From Telopea speciosissima (Eukaryota > Streptophyta > Magnoliopsida > Proteales > Proteaceae): a stretch of 64,000 nucleotides of DNA. The notes under the pieces were generated by a model. The model was not told the DNA's origin and searched no databases. It saw only the letters and a program-made list of their open reading frames with translations. The stretch is taken from NCBI RefSeq assembly GCF_018873765.1, contig NC_057924.1, positions 2,790,001-2,854,000 on the forward strand, read 5' to 3'. This document shows, in pieces, positions 45,331-57,770 of this stretch. Each line of letters opens with the position of its first letter. The first letter of the stretch is position 1. The position numbers and the translations under genes are program-made.

Positions 45331-46995
45331 CTACCAGACCCTTTGGAAGAAGAAATGATACCAATACTTGATATATGATTACAAACATGCAATTAATGGT
45401 TGAATGTATCGGTATGATTAATATGTATCAATTATCAGACTATAGAGGATAAGAGATCATTGGTTGGTTGTGTAGCCCCTACTTCAATTACTTCAATGAG
45501 GGGTCTAATGAGAGCATGTGCATAGACATCAATACAATACAGATGATTTGTTTTTATTTTTTATTTTTTATTTTTAAATTTTCAAGAGGGATTAGGTGAT
45601 AATTTTGCGAACTCCTGCGTTTGGGATGCAGGAGTCACACGACCAGACAACGTTCTATTTCCTATTTTTTATACATATAGGTTATTTTTATGGGGAAGAA
45701 TTTTCTGTTCGAGAGCGTGACACCTATGCCACCGTGGGGGCCAATGAGAGTGCATGAGGAAGCATCAACAGGGGCTGGATTTTCACCTTTCATGCTCCCG
45801 AACAGAGTCTTTTTTTCCTTTTCTTATATATTTCAAACTTTTATTAGATTTTTTAAAATTTTTATTATTTTTCTAACAATAGTCTATCCTAAAAAGTGAC
45901 TCAAACTGGTCAAATCAGACCGCTAGAGACAAATTCAACCGATACGTATCAATATCAATATTGATTTCATCGTTTCAATGCAGATACTAAAATCTTTGTT
46001 CAATTTTCTTCATTCGTGGAGAAGGAAGAACCATAAGTGAAGTGACTCATGATTGGACTCTTGAGTCATCTTGATATTTTATACTCTTACCCCCTATTTA
46101 TAAAATCGATACTACCGTCCCCTATGGACATCTAACGGTACTCATGCCCATGGTGAAGGAATTCCTCCTTCACCATGGGTGAAGGCAAACTTGGTCCATT
46201 TTCCCCTTCTTAAGTCTTTTCACCGTGGTGGTGTAGTGGGTAAAAACTTTCTTATTAAATTAGGGAACTATTCGTGTAATACTAAAAGCCGATCTCCATC
46301 GGGCCCATAAAAATGGAGAAAAAGATAATTTATTCATTTGCTCTACAGGTTGGTATGTGAATATACTTCAAGGTATAACTATATAAGGGACTGCAGAGTT
46401 AGAAAGAAAGTTTTGGACTTTATACAATAAAGGTGGGAGTTAATGATGAAATTTACTATTCTAGGTGTCCAATCTTTACATCAAATCACAATGACTAAAG
46501 AGTTTTACGAACTCAAAACCTCTTGAGGCTAGACTCTATTATACTAGCCTTAAACCAGCTATGTTATCAGTTGCCCTCGCCGCCATTAGGTCGTATTTGA
46601 TAAAGAGAATTTAAACTAAGTAATACAGGTTGAATTGCATATGGGAATGGAACTTTGAGATTAGTAGCTTAAACCATTTAGTTGAAAGGAGTGATTTTCA
46701 AACTTGATTCTCTCTCTCTCTCTCTCTCTCTCTACCTCAATATTAATGTTTAAGTGTTTGATGTACTCTTTTTTTATTGCTACCTTTTAACCATCATATG
46801 TCATTTGTGGTTCCTTAGTCTTTCAAGTTGGGTATATTTTGTATTCTATGAGTCCATAATTATTATTGAGTCTATATTTGTAAATGAGATCGGATTTTGA
46901 TTTGGATCTGATTTGATGAGTGCATATCATTAAGGGGTTGATCCGAATCGTTGAAGAGACGATAATATTTTTCTAAAAAAAAAAAATAGCCCCAC
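45331..46995. other. Intergenic DNA with MITE remains
   Basis: No gene is seen. A family C MITE in inverted layout covers about 45598-45800 (GCAGGAGTCACACGACCAGA and GGGGCCAATGAGAGTGCATG) with an extra AT-rich insert near 45655-45690. TATCGG scraps lie at 45400-45440 and 45930-45990, a CT run at 46708-46733, and an A run just before the copia element. Confidence 0.55.
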
Positions 46996-47220
46996 TGTTA
47001 AGGAATCAATTAGGAATTCAAAATTTAAATTAAGCTTTGACCACTTCAATGATTATCCGATAATTGTTGTAATTTTTAAATTCAAGATTATACTTATCTG
47101 TTATTCACATTGTAAAACAGATAACACTTATCTGATTTGTAACAGAATCATATTATAAAAGAAATCGCAACCCAACATAAAGGGTAAGCGAGATTCCTCT
47201 CAAACTCTCGTAGCTTTACA
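46996..47220 (+). repeat. 5' LTR of the copia element
   Basis: The repeat is 225 bp, TG...CA, with a TATTATAAAAG TATA-like box near its end, followed directly by the primer binding site. Confidence 0.93.
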
Positions 47221-50200
47221 TGGTATCATCTGACCATTAAGTTTCCTGGACGAAATGGCTTCCTCATCATGCTCCTCTTCCGCTATCTCATCACCCACCA
47301 GCATGCATCAGCACCTCAGTCTTAAACTCACCACTGATAACTTTCTTCTCTGGAGGACACAACTGCTTCCTCTACTTCGAAGCCAGGACCTCATCGGCTA
47401 CATCGATGGCAGCCTTGTCTACCCCACTCCTACAACAGCCGCGATGGCAACAACCGCTGCTCCTATTACTGTTACAAACCCATGGTTCTCTGAATGGGTT
47501 CGTAAAGACCAGCTGGTACTCGGCCAGATTATCTCCTCTCCTACGCCAGAGGTTCTGCCCTATGTTGGATTCCTCAACAGCAATCTCAAGTGCCACAGCA
47601 GCCTCATGCCACATCTTACCCATCTGCAAGTGGCAGCACCACAAATAATCGGGGGTTCAATCAAAAATCTCGCCGGCAGACCCGTTGCCAGATCTGCAAT
47701 AAATACAACCATACGGCGAGTCGATGCTATTTTCGATACTCGAATTCCTCCAATGCTAGCGCTGCTCCTTCCCCCACTGCAAACATGGCTGGAATCTTAC
47801 CCACTCCACCATCCTCTATGACCGATTGGTTCCCTGACATGGCAGCAACGCACCATGTGACTCCCGATCTCTCCAATTTACAGATGTCATCTGGGTACAA
47901 TGGTAATGATTCATTGCGTGTAGGTAACGGTGTTGGTTTGCCTATTAGCAGAGTTGGTTCATCTAAATTTCTTTCCCCATCTAATAAATCCTTTAATTTC
48001 TGCAATATTCTCCATGTTCCCAAAATCACCAAGAACTTATTGTTTTGTTCATCATTTTACTAAAGACAATAATTGTTTCTTTGAGTTTCATCCGTTTCAT
48101 TTTATTGTAAAGAATCAGGTGACAATTAAAGGCGTCACTGCTTCAAGGATCCCTTAAAGACGGTCTCAACATCGGAATGTTCGCCAAGTGCTTTCTTCTC
48201 ACTCATTGCCATGTTCATCTACTTCTTTAAATAAATGTTCATCACGTTTCATTGGGAAATTACATAAAATTTCCTTACCACTTATTGGGAATCTAAGTAC
48301 TGCACCTCTTGACTGGGTATTTAGTGATATTTGGGGTCCTGCACCAATCACTTCCACAACTGCATATACTTATTTTATAATTTTTATTGATGATTATTCC
48401 AAGTTTACGTGGTACTATCCTCTCTCTCTCTCTCTCTCGTCGGTCTCAACTTCACATCATTTTCGAACACTTCAAAGTAATGGTAGAAAAGCAATTCTCA
48501 TGCCCCATAAAAACTTTCCAATCCGACTGGGGTGGGGAGTTTCGCAAACTAAACCAGTTTCTCAATAAATGTGGCATTGTTCATAGAGTAACGTGTCCAC
48601 ATACGCATGAACAAAATGGCGCTGCAGAGCGCAAAATATGCCATATAATTAACACTGGGCTCACCCTCCTATCTCATGCCTCTCTTACCATTACAGTTTT
48701 GGAACTATGCTTTTGAGACAGCAACTTATCTCATTAACAGATTACCCACACCAGTTCTACAAAATGTCTCTCCCTTTCAGATCCTGTACAAATGTTCACC
48801 CAATTATGGAGTTCTAAAGGTATTCGACTGTGTAGCATATCCTCTCCTAAGGCCTTATAATTCCCATAAGTTTGCACTCAGGACCACGACTTGTATTTTT
48901 CTAGGGTACAGCCCAATGCACCTTGGTTATCGATGCTTAGATATCAAAACAGAGAGGATATATATTGCACGCCATGTGCAATTTATTGAAGATTCATTTC
49001 TATTTAACTCCATTAAAAATAATTCACCTACTCCTACTGCTTCATCATCCCCATGGCTGACTATTTCTTCCACTCCAACCGTCTCTACAAGGGTTCTTGA
49101 TCCAGCTGGTATGTCTATCACTACACCCTCCACATCACCCACCCCATTATCTCCCACTATACCACCACCTCCTAGTCCCACCAACTATGCTAGCTAATGC
49201 ACCACATTTGTTACCTAACGTCTCTGTTTCAGATGATGTGCATATAACAGGTGTTGCTCATGAAGATCATAAGGGACGGTAATGCTAATGTTGCTGATGT
49301 CTCACCAATTGACCAAGGGTCTGCCCCATCTCAAATGCCTAGGTTGCGTACACACCACATGCAGCTACGCTCTAATCCTCGGCCATCCACGAAGTATCCA
49401 TTACCTTCTGCTGATTTATCTCAATATCACACTGAAACTGATCGAGCCTACTTCATTCACAGAAGCAAATAAGCAAGCTCATTGGCGTGAAGCTTTGCTA
49501 TTGGAATTCAACGCCCTACTCAAAAATGGAACTTGGTCTTTAATTCCACCCTCTCCAACTAAAAATGTGGTTGGTTGGTGTTGGAATTTTTCAGAAATGG
49601 GTATTCCGTATTAAACGGAAAGCAGACGGCACCATAGAGCGATACAAAGCTCATCGGTTAGTGGCTAAAGGATATAATCAGCAAGAAGGCATCGATATCG
49701 GTAGTGGCTAAAGGATATAATCAGCAAGAAGGCATCGATTATACAGAGACATTCAGCCCGGTTGTTAAACCAACCATTGTTCGTACAGTTCTATCATTAG
49801 CCACTCCCAATAACTGGTCGTTGCGTCAACTTGATGTAAGCAACGCGTTTCTTCATGGAACACTCAACGAAGAAGTGTACATGTCCCAACCAACGGGATT
49901 TGTTGATCCAAAACGGCCCCATCATATTCGTCGCCTTCATAAATCCTTATATGGGTTGAAACAGGCGCCACGTGCCTGGTTCCATAAATTGAGCTCATTC
50001 CTTCAGTCATTGGGGTTCGAAGGTTCAAAGACAGATACTTCTTTGTTCATTCTCAAGCATGCCGGCTCTCAATATGTATATATTCTAGTATATGTCGACG
50101 ACATTGTCATCACCAGCTCGGACAACACTCTCTTACAAAATACTATTGCAGCATTGAGTCAGGAGTTTGCTATTCGCGATTTGGGAAACCTACACTACTT

Positions 50201-51047
50201 TCTCAGTGTAGAAGTATTACCACATGTGGCTGGATTGTTGCTTTCCCAACAAAATTATATAACAAATCTTTTAAAAAGAACTGGCATGGATGGGGTCAAA
50301 CCAGTGCAAACACCAATGGCCACTTCGGCTCAATTGTCTCAATCCACCGGCAAACCACTTGAGGATGCTACTCTATACCGTAGTACTGTTGGCGCATTGC
50401 AATACGCTACCCTAACAAGGCCGAACATCTCTTATTCAGTAAACAAAGTATGCCAATTTTTAAAAGCTCCAACAGATGACCATTGGCAGACATTCAAGAG
50501 GATTCTGCGTTATCTTAAAGCCACCGTGTCGCATGGTTTGCTTCTCTCTCGTAGTTCATCCAATCGACTAATGGCCTATAGTGATGCAGATTGGGCCGGA
50601 TGCATTGATGATCGGAAATCAACAGGCGGGTATGCCATTTTCATGGGCGAAAATATAATATCATGGTCTGCTCGAAAGCAACCTACTATAGCTCGGTCTT
50701 CAACTGAGTCCGAGTATCGAGCATTAGCTAATGCCACTGCCGAACTAATATGGCTAAAATCCTTGCTTCAAGAACTGGGCATCCCCATTTCTAATCCACA
50801 AGTGTTATGGTGTGATAACCTGGGAGCAACATACCTCATCGCAAATCCTCTATTTCATGTCCGAACCAAGCATATCGAAGTCGACTTTCACTTCGTACGA
50901 CACTTGGTAGCACAGAAACAGCTTGAGCTGAAGTTCATTTCCACACGAGATCAGTTGGCAGACATTTTCACAAAGCCCCTATCAATAACTCGTTTTGTTC
51001 AACTCCGTGACAAGTTGAAGATTCGCCCATCTTCCACTTGCGGGGGC

Positions 51048-51283
51048 TGTTAAGGAATCAGTTAGCAATTCAAAATTTAAATTAAGCTTTGACCACTTCA
51101 AAGATTATCCGATAGTTGTTGTAATTTTTAAATTCAAATTGTAAAACAGATTATACTTATCTGTTATTCAAATTGTAAAACAGATAACACTTATCTGATT
51201 TGTAACAGAATCATATTATAAAAGACATCGCAACCCAACGTAAAGGGTAAGCGAGATTCCTCTCAGACTCTCGTAGCTTTACA
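51048..51283 (+). repeat. 3' LTR of the copia element
   Basis: The repeat is 236 bp, collinear with the 5' LTR, with one internal short repeat (AATTGTAAAACAGAT...) present once more than in the 5' LTR. Confidence 0.93.
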
Positions 51284-51498
51284 CCCACAACATTAGAGTG
51301 GGAATCGAGAATCCCTTCCTATGCCCTCTCACATAATGAGTCATAGAGGACACAGTGACAATGACACTGACACTCTCTCGCTCTATGATAGAATGCGGGG
51401 TCTCTATTGACTGAATGTGTCTCCCACACTTCATTAATGCAATTTTCCACTTTGATATCATGGGAAACCCTGAATAATTATCACCTCCAATTTGTTGC

Positions 51499-51625
51499 CC
51501 TCTTCAATTTCCTCCAATTCCTCACATAGGAGCAGAAATGACCACCCTATCCCACCTTGGGTAGTCATTTCTGCTCCTATGTGAGAAATTGGAGGAATTG
51601 GAGCGGACAGTGAATTGGAGGGGAT
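51499..51625. repeat. Family B hairpin MITE, nearly perfect palindrome
   Basis: The left arm TCCTCACATAGGAGCAGAAATG and its right inverse CATTTCTGCTCCTATGTGAG are almost perfect, with outer arms AATTTCCTCC / GGAGGAATT and only about 20 bp of loop. It is the tightest hairpin of this family in the window. Confidence 0.88.
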
Positions 51626-52815
51626 AACGATTCGGGAAACCCCTGTCAATAAGATATGGAGCTGATGATCTCCTTAAGCATTTATCGGAAAAAAAAAATG
51701 ATCTCCATAAGTCAATGAATTAAAAAATTAATAATAAATGAGAGAGAGGGGAGGGGAGAGAAGAGGAAGCAAGTCTTTACTAGCTGATTTTTGTATGTGA
51801 GTTTCATACATAAACAAAGTAGAAACTTTGTGAACATGTTTTCAATGCTGCTGAATAAATAAATAGGAAAAAGAACATTAACTGGTCGCGTGGTTACTGA
51901 ACCCAAATACAAGAGTGCATGAAAAGACCATTCAACCCCTAGTGAAATTGAAAATCTCATCCAAACCAATACCTCTATGTGCACTCTTATTAACCCATGT
52001 GCTGGTGCAAGAGCACACTAAATTTTTGGAAAAAGATTTATGCACGACATCTTAGCGAAAATTCTTTTTCATACCCTCTCACATAATGAGCCATATAGCT
52101 CACACTGACACTTACTGACACTTTCTGACACACACATCAACGAAGTGTGAGGAAATGATTTTGTGCATAGGAGGACATAGAGGCAATTTCATGTGAGGAG
52201 AAATATAGAAATACTTGTGTACCTTCCCCTGGAGGTTTAGAGAAACTTTTGCCTAACAACAATAATAATAAGGTAAGAGATTGTTGTCCGGTCCTGTGCC
52301 CCCTACATTAGCGTGGGGGTCAATGATGAGAATTTCTTTCTATGTTTTCTCACATTATGAATCATGGAGCCTACACTGACATTCTCTTTTGAAATAAAAT
52401 GTGGGTCTCATTCTGAATAACTATCTCCCGCCCTCTCATTGGTGCAGTTTTCCACTATGATTTCTTACTCTAACAGCGTGAGAAACATCTATCCTAGTAA
52501 AAACAATAACAATAGTTATTATTATTATTTTAATTTAATCATTATCCTTGCTAGAGGTTAAGAACGGTAGAGAATACTATTAAGTAGCATATGTTGTTGG
52601 TGTAGCAAGAAGTACAAATCATGCCTTCAAAATACCTCCACCTCTATCATGCTTATGTCATTTTATTGGGTTTTGCTAGCTATACAAGAATCTTCAAAGA
52701 GTAGTTTAGACTTCAGAGCATTCACACCCCAATACAACTCATATTGGGACTTTGGGAATAACAATTGCAATTAAATGTAGGTAAGAAGATATAAATACTT
52801 TTTTTGGATCGATTT

Positions 52816-52927
52816 CATGGATTTAGTTCACGATATTGATGATGGTATTGGTCGCCATCGATATTGATATCAATATATCAGTCAATATGATCGATATGGC
52901 CGATTCAATACCAATTCCTAAACCGTG
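52816..52927. mobile_element. hAT MITE, family A, short copy
   Basis: Ends CATGGATTTAG and CTAAACCGTG. Flanks ATCGATTT (52808-52815) and ATTGATTT (52928-52935) form an 8-bp target duplication with one mismatch. At 112 bp it is the smallest copy found. Confidence 0.82.
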
Positions 52928-53019
52928 ATTGATTTCTCATGTTATTTGTTTCATTTCTTTTAGTTACTGCCTTGGGGCCAAACTGGCTCATTGGGAATGC
53001 CATTTCAATCCACTTCCAG

Positions 53020-53415
53020 TTGCAGGGCAGTGTTTATACGATCAAGCTCTTCTCCAAAGAGAAATCCGTCCAATGAAGCATCCAACGGCTGGGTTGGTTG
53101 ACACACATCCCAGTGTGCACTAGGGGATGTGTGCCAACCAACCTGCCCAGCCTGGATTGGGCTCCTCTCCTTGGAGGGCATGCCCAATGAGTGCCCAATG
53201 AGGCACCCAACGGTTGGGTTGTGCCGTACACATCCCGATGGCTGACTGGGCACATCGAGATGTGTGCAACACAGTCCAGCCGTTGGATGCCTCATTGGAA
53301 ACTCATTGGGTGATGTCCTCCAAGGAGAGGAGCCAAATTCGCCCAGCCTTCAGGTGCCTCATTGGGCACTCTTTGGGCGGTGGACTCATTGGAGAGGAGT
53401 TGGATCCGTGTTTAT
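53020..53415. repeat. Complex inverted-repeat element, about 400 bp
   Basis: Outer arms GTGTTTATACGATCAAGCTC and its imperfect inverse in GAGTTGGATCCGTGTTTATA face each other. Inside are several copies, in both directions, of CCAATGAGGCACCCAACGGT, CTCCTCTCCTTGGAGG and ACACATCCC. The many short frames across it are by-products of GC-rich palindromes. It is not recognised as a known family. Confidence 0.65.
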
Positions 53416-53427
53416 AAGGGTACTTGG

Positions 53428-53606
53428 ACGAATTTTTATCACCTCAAGTACAGTACAATGTACACCTCAAGTGCACCAAAAAGGTACATCTGACGGTGCA
53501 CCTTAAAGTGCTTTTGTTTAAAACACTCCCCAAGTGCATGTGCACCGTCAAATGTAACTTTTTGGTGCACTTGATAGTGTACTGTACTTGAGGGGATAAA
53601 GGTCCT
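53428..53606. repeat. Long hairpin MITE, arms of about 75 bp
   Basis: Left arm ACCTCAAGTACAGTAC...AAGTGCACCAAAAAGGTACA...GACGGTGCACCTTAAAGTG is matched by the inverse right arm, CAAGTGCATGTGCACCGTCA...ACTTTTTGGTGCACTTG...GTACTGTACTTGAGG, with about 20 bp between. Over 80 percent of the arm pairs. Outer bases GGAC / GTCC may be the ends. Confidence 0.85.
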
Positions 53607-53829
53607 GGGACCGACAACAACTCAAACAAGTGAATGCATGAATCATGATGCAACACGTGGTCCATCCCCAAGGCTCGAATGAGCTCTCTTTAATATTCGG
53701 ATTTGCATGTGATCAATCGATCAAGTGAGTATAAGATAATTGATATTAACCATGCCAGCCTAAACCCTCCTGGCCCACCCCATTATAATCATCCGTTCAC
53801 ACCATATGATTGTAATTTTTTTTTAAAAG

Positions 53830-54000
53830 GAAAAAGAACATTACCCGCTCACGTGGCTTTTGCACCCAAACATAGGAGTGCACGAAAATACCATACTACC
53901 CCTCATTAAATAAAAAATTACATATATGTTGATGTTCCTGTGTGCACTCTCATTGGCCTTGAATTATTGTAGACGTTACAAGGCCAAACAACGATCTCTT
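53830..54000. repeat. Foldback MITE family C
   Basis: Starts AAAAAGAACATTACCCGCTC and ACGTGGCTTTTGCACCC, core GAAAATACCATACTACCCC and GTGCACTCTCATTGGCC, end CAAGGCCAAACAACGATCTC. It is the cleanest short copy of the family. Confidence 0.75.
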
Positions 54001-55723
54001 GCTCATGTTTTTTTTTCGTAAAAATTGAAAATGCGACCGCAATTTATAGATTCCCCACACAGGGTCTTTCTTCTCTTTTTTAATTTTAATGAAGTATGTT
54101 CCTTGTATATAAATCGACATCTATCGTAACTCTTTTCCATCTATAGGCATGGATAATAAGATTATAGGAATTGATATTGGTGTGTCTATATCGGCTGTGA
54201 TTGATATTGATACAAACTGGTATCAGACGTAATTGCGATTCAGTTAATTGCAAAACTGAATCACTTTTTACCTGATTCATCCGATCTATATTGGTATTGT
54301 ATTGGCATCCGGTTCCGACAATATCGATACGTATCGGTAGCTATGCCGATCTTCTTAGTGATGAAAGAAAGTGGTGTGAAAGATTATTCTTATAGTAGCA
54401 AACTTTGAAAACCCTTTATTATAAAAACAAAAAAAAAAAGCTACCTTATCGCATTCTCCTACGCCATACCCAACAGAGGTGAAATGACTGTTACACCCCT
54501 ATTGTAGGATGCCATGCAGCCCCCATTGGCCCTGCACGGGTGTGAAGGCCCTGCCACCGGACAGCAAACCTTTCTTTTCTTTTTCTTTTTTTTATAATTT
54601 TAGAAGAATTAGAAAAGATGAATCGTGAAGTAAGAATAGAATCACCGTCCAAAAGTCCAACTGGTGGCGAAACACGTGAAATGACAGCGGTATCATAGCA
54701 GATTTTGCTGGTACTTTTTTTTTTTTTTAATTTGACTAAAATGCCCAAACCCAATCTCCCGCCTCCCGCCTGCTATCGTTATAAGGTAACCAACTTTTCC
54801 AATCATCTGATAATAACTACCTTTTAACTACCTTTTGCCTATTTTATTAAATGGTTGCCGCCTCGCTGTTTCTCTATTTATGTTACTTTAATCTGAATGG
54901 GGCGTTATCAGAATATGCAAAATGAACGTTGTAAGATCGAGTGGCCCCTATGCCAAGATTTTATTTAAAAAAAAAACCCCTACGCCAAGACATAAGAGTG
55001 TGTAAAACTACTATCCTATCCCTTATGAAATTAAAAATCTTATCCATGTTAAAGCATTTACACGTGTTCTTATTGGCCTTATGTTGATGCAAGAGCCACA
55101 CAAGCAATGATGTCTTGCCCAAATAAATGCAAGAGCCACATGACGAGACAATGATGCCTTGTCCTAATAAAAAACAAAGGGAGAGAGATCAATGTTTGGG
55201 CCTCTAGAGTCTGCACAAAGGTGTTGAGCAATGGAAGTGCACGCACAAGCTAACATAGTCCTGTGCGAGATTTTTGCCTTTCAATTGGAGTAACTTGGTA
55301 TTTTTCGTGTTTCTGTGTTTAGGTGCAGGCGTTGTGCGGGCCACACGACTAGGTAGCATTTTTTTCGCCTTAAAAAAATAGAAAAAGAAAATAAAATATG
55401 TTCATATTGTGGATCCCACAGAAGATAATGCCCACAAAAAAAGGATCAAAGTTTCTCTTCACCAAGATGAAGAATGGTTTTAAAATTGGAGATCGAATTA
55501 GCTGGATTGCTCGATTTTGATTCAAATTGGCCAAGGCGCGTTGATCCTGATTCTGGTTAATCTGGAGTGGTTGATCTATACTGCATCGCTGCGTCCTGAT
55601 TTTCTGCCTTTATTATCGTTGGGTGAAACTTCAAGGATAACGTTGGACTTCATACCATAGAAGGGATTTATTATGATCCTTCCTTCTCTTTACTATGCGT
55701 TTAAAAAGAAAAATACCTAGATC

Positions 55724-56018
55724 ATTTAATCAACCAGTTCTCCTCTTCGGATCTGGATATTGCTATTGATAGTAATTTTCATGATATTGTTCATTTACAA
55801 AAATCTTTTGATGATTGTTCGTTTCTTATATTCCAAGGTTTGCCAATTCTGTAGCTGATTCCTTGGCCAGGTCGGTCCTTTCGGTTGAGTCCCCGAATGT
55901 TTGGCCTCACACCTCTCCTTGGCTTCTCCGTCTATGTGAGGCAGAAACCATTGTTTGTACTGACTCCTTGATTCAATGAATTTTCTTTCTATCAAAAAAA
56001 AAAAAAAAAAAAAAAAAA
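55724..56018 (+). mobile_element. 5'-truncated L1 insertion with perfect 26-bp target duplication
   Basis: The insertion of about 295 bp is an L1 RNase H tail: reading the plus strand gives DSNFHDIVHLQKSFDDCSF, then, after one frameshift, RFANSVADSLARSV, SPWLLRLCEAE and a stop. It ends in about 24 A. The target duplication, 26 identical bases starting CGTTTAAAAAG and ending CCTAGATC, lies at 55698-55723 and 56019-56044. The exact match means the insertion is young even though the frame is not clean. Confidence 0.93.
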
Positions 56019-56044
56019 CGTTTAAAAAGAAAAATACCTAGATC

Positions 56045-57299
56045 TACTAGATAAGAAAATAAATTACAAAATAGATCCAAGAATACCTCAAAAAAGATAC
56101 GTATTAACATTAGGCTAGATGGATCCCCCTTGAGAGATCTGTTATGGACGGTGGTTTATATTTTTTAAAAATTCATAAAGTCTAGCATCCAAAAAAAAAT
56201 AGAAAAAACAAGTGAAATTCCGTGGAGTGAGAGAGTGCATCAAAAGGAAGAGTAGAGTCAATTCCACAAGTCTTTAAAATAAAATAAAATAATTTATTAT
56301 TTTAAGAGGGATTAGGTAACTCATCTAATTGGGGAAAGAATCAGGATCTTGGTCTAACCACTGTTTGAGGCTAGAATCTTTCTTTAGTTTCAATGTTTAT
56401 CTAAATGAAGGATTAAAGATTAATTATTACAGAAAAAAAAATAGATAAAAACTCATTCTCATAGTCTGCTTTGATAAGTTTACTTTGATGGGCTATCCTT
56501 CTTCTGCCATGTGCCATGATAATGTATCAATTATATTGTCAGATAGTCAGTAAATAATTTGCTTAGAACCTAATTTAATGAAGGAAAAATGTTCTCTGAG
56601 CCGCTAGGGGAGGGTATGCTATAATAGTAGAATCTTTTCTCTCTCCTTCTTATTCACATGAAATGACATTGTTGTCTTTTTATATACAAAACTATTCCAT
56701 TATACCTTATTGGTGCGTTTCTCTAACCGTGTCCCTTTAATCAAATAGCTTTCTGTGTATTGGAATGCTTTTCCATATATGTTAACGAATGCCTACGGTA
56801 CTCCAGTACTATTGTGCACTCTCCCATAATCTTGAAATTTCAAAGCTTTTTGTCATTTGGCAAACTCTATTGTAATATATTATTTTTATTTTTTTATAAC
56901 AACTCTCTTGTAATGTAACTCTACATGTATGAGAACTACTTTAGACCACATCCAATCTGCCACTTGGTAGATATTTGGACCATATTTTATGAAGTGTTGA
57001 CTTAAAAAAAGAAAACATAAAAAATTAAAGAAAAAAAATATAAATTAATTGAAGAAATATATTACAATTGGCGAATTATTAGTCATAAAGATTTTTTTTT
57101 TTCAAATGTCGCAAGGTAGTTATTTTGCCACAGATAATATATCTATTCTGACCATTTGATAGAAAAAACATGATCTAGATTAGCGACATGCCAAATTTTC
57201 AAGTCTAATTCAATCAAATACCCCTTTGGTATTGACACACCCGATGTATGTCCATGCATGTGTACAAGCACTCTAGACATTATTGTGCACTCTCCAACT
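56045..57299. other. Intergenic AT-rich DNA, no gene seen
   Basis: No domain-bearing frame or repeat structure is recognised. A short GTACTCCAGTACTA... /TGCACTCTCC phrase near 56800 and 57280 may be scraps of one repeat. Confidence 0.5.
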
Positions 57300-57770
57300 C
57301 TAAGGAGGAATTGGGTTTATAATTAGAGACAGTAGTGGATCTCCCATCTGAGCAATCTCAATGCTGTTAGCATTTTCTTCGATGATCCAGGGTGAAGCTT
57401 TGACCATAAGGTCTAGTCTCTTAGAAGGAATTTCTGAAGGATTGGACAACCTCTTGGTGGAGTCGGACTACAAGGATTTGATTGCCTATCTCACTACAAA
57501 CAACTGCTCTCTCAACCTGGAGGTGATGACTATCATCTACGATATCAAATATTTGTGCTCTTTCTTTATTTCTGGTTCTTTTCACCATATTCTTAGAGAG
57601 ATTAATAACATAGCTGACTCTCTAGTCAGAAAGGATGAGTTCTTAGCGTGTAGGACATCCTGGCCTAATTCCATTACTTGGTTTTCTGATCTTTGTAATC
57701 AAGACTGTTTGCGTTGGTTGAGCTTCAATAAATAAATCTCTTTGTAACCCTCCCAAAAACAGCCTCTAAG
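57300..57770 (+). mobile_element. L1 LINE 3' fragment (RNase H tail)
   Basis: An open frame of 124 codons reads GEALTIRSSLLEGISEGLDN, LLVESDYKDLIAYL, HHILREINNIADSLVR and ITWFSDLCNQDCLRWL, the C-terminal RNase H half and tail of plant L1 ORF2. It is 5'-truncated and lacks an obvious long poly-A. It should not be taken as a host gene. Confidence 0.82.

Larger units (their letters stand above)
46996..51283 (+). mobile_element. Ty1/copia LTR retrotransposon with both LTRs
   Basis: The 5' LTR is 46996-47220 and the 3' LTR 51048-51283, both starting TGTTAAGGAATCA and ending TAGCTTTACA. The 5-bp target duplication CCCAC lies at 46991-46995 and 51284-51288. A TGGTATCA primer binding site follows the 5' LTR at 47221, and a G-rich polypurine-like tract precedes the 3' LTR. 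Inside, in copia order, are gag with a zinc knuckle (about 47255-48000), integrase core (DWVFSDIWGP, about 48290-48720), reverse transcriptase with YVDDIVITSS, and RNase H with SSTESEYRALANATAEL (about 49700-51040). The frame has several breaks, so it is a fossil. The LTRs differ by about eight substitutions and one short indel, roughly 3-4 percent, which suggests an age of a few million years. Size and LTR length fit the Ale/Retrofit group, tentatively. Confidence 0.93.
51284..55697. other. MITE-dense intergenic DNA, no gene seen
   Basis: Besides the elements listed separately, CTCACATAATG-type repeats lie at 51290-51475, 52060-52250 and 52275-52490; all share a CTCACATTATGA/CATAATGAG word and GACACTGAC or TACACTGACA. 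Family C copies are at about 51865-52030, 54440-54590 (weak), 54935-55170 and 55210-55365. A TATCGG-rich scrap is at 54150-54350. Confidence 0.6.

Noticed and set aside
53005-53506. Several overlapping frames on both strands
   Set aside because: They arise from the GC-rich palindromes of the inverted-repeat element.
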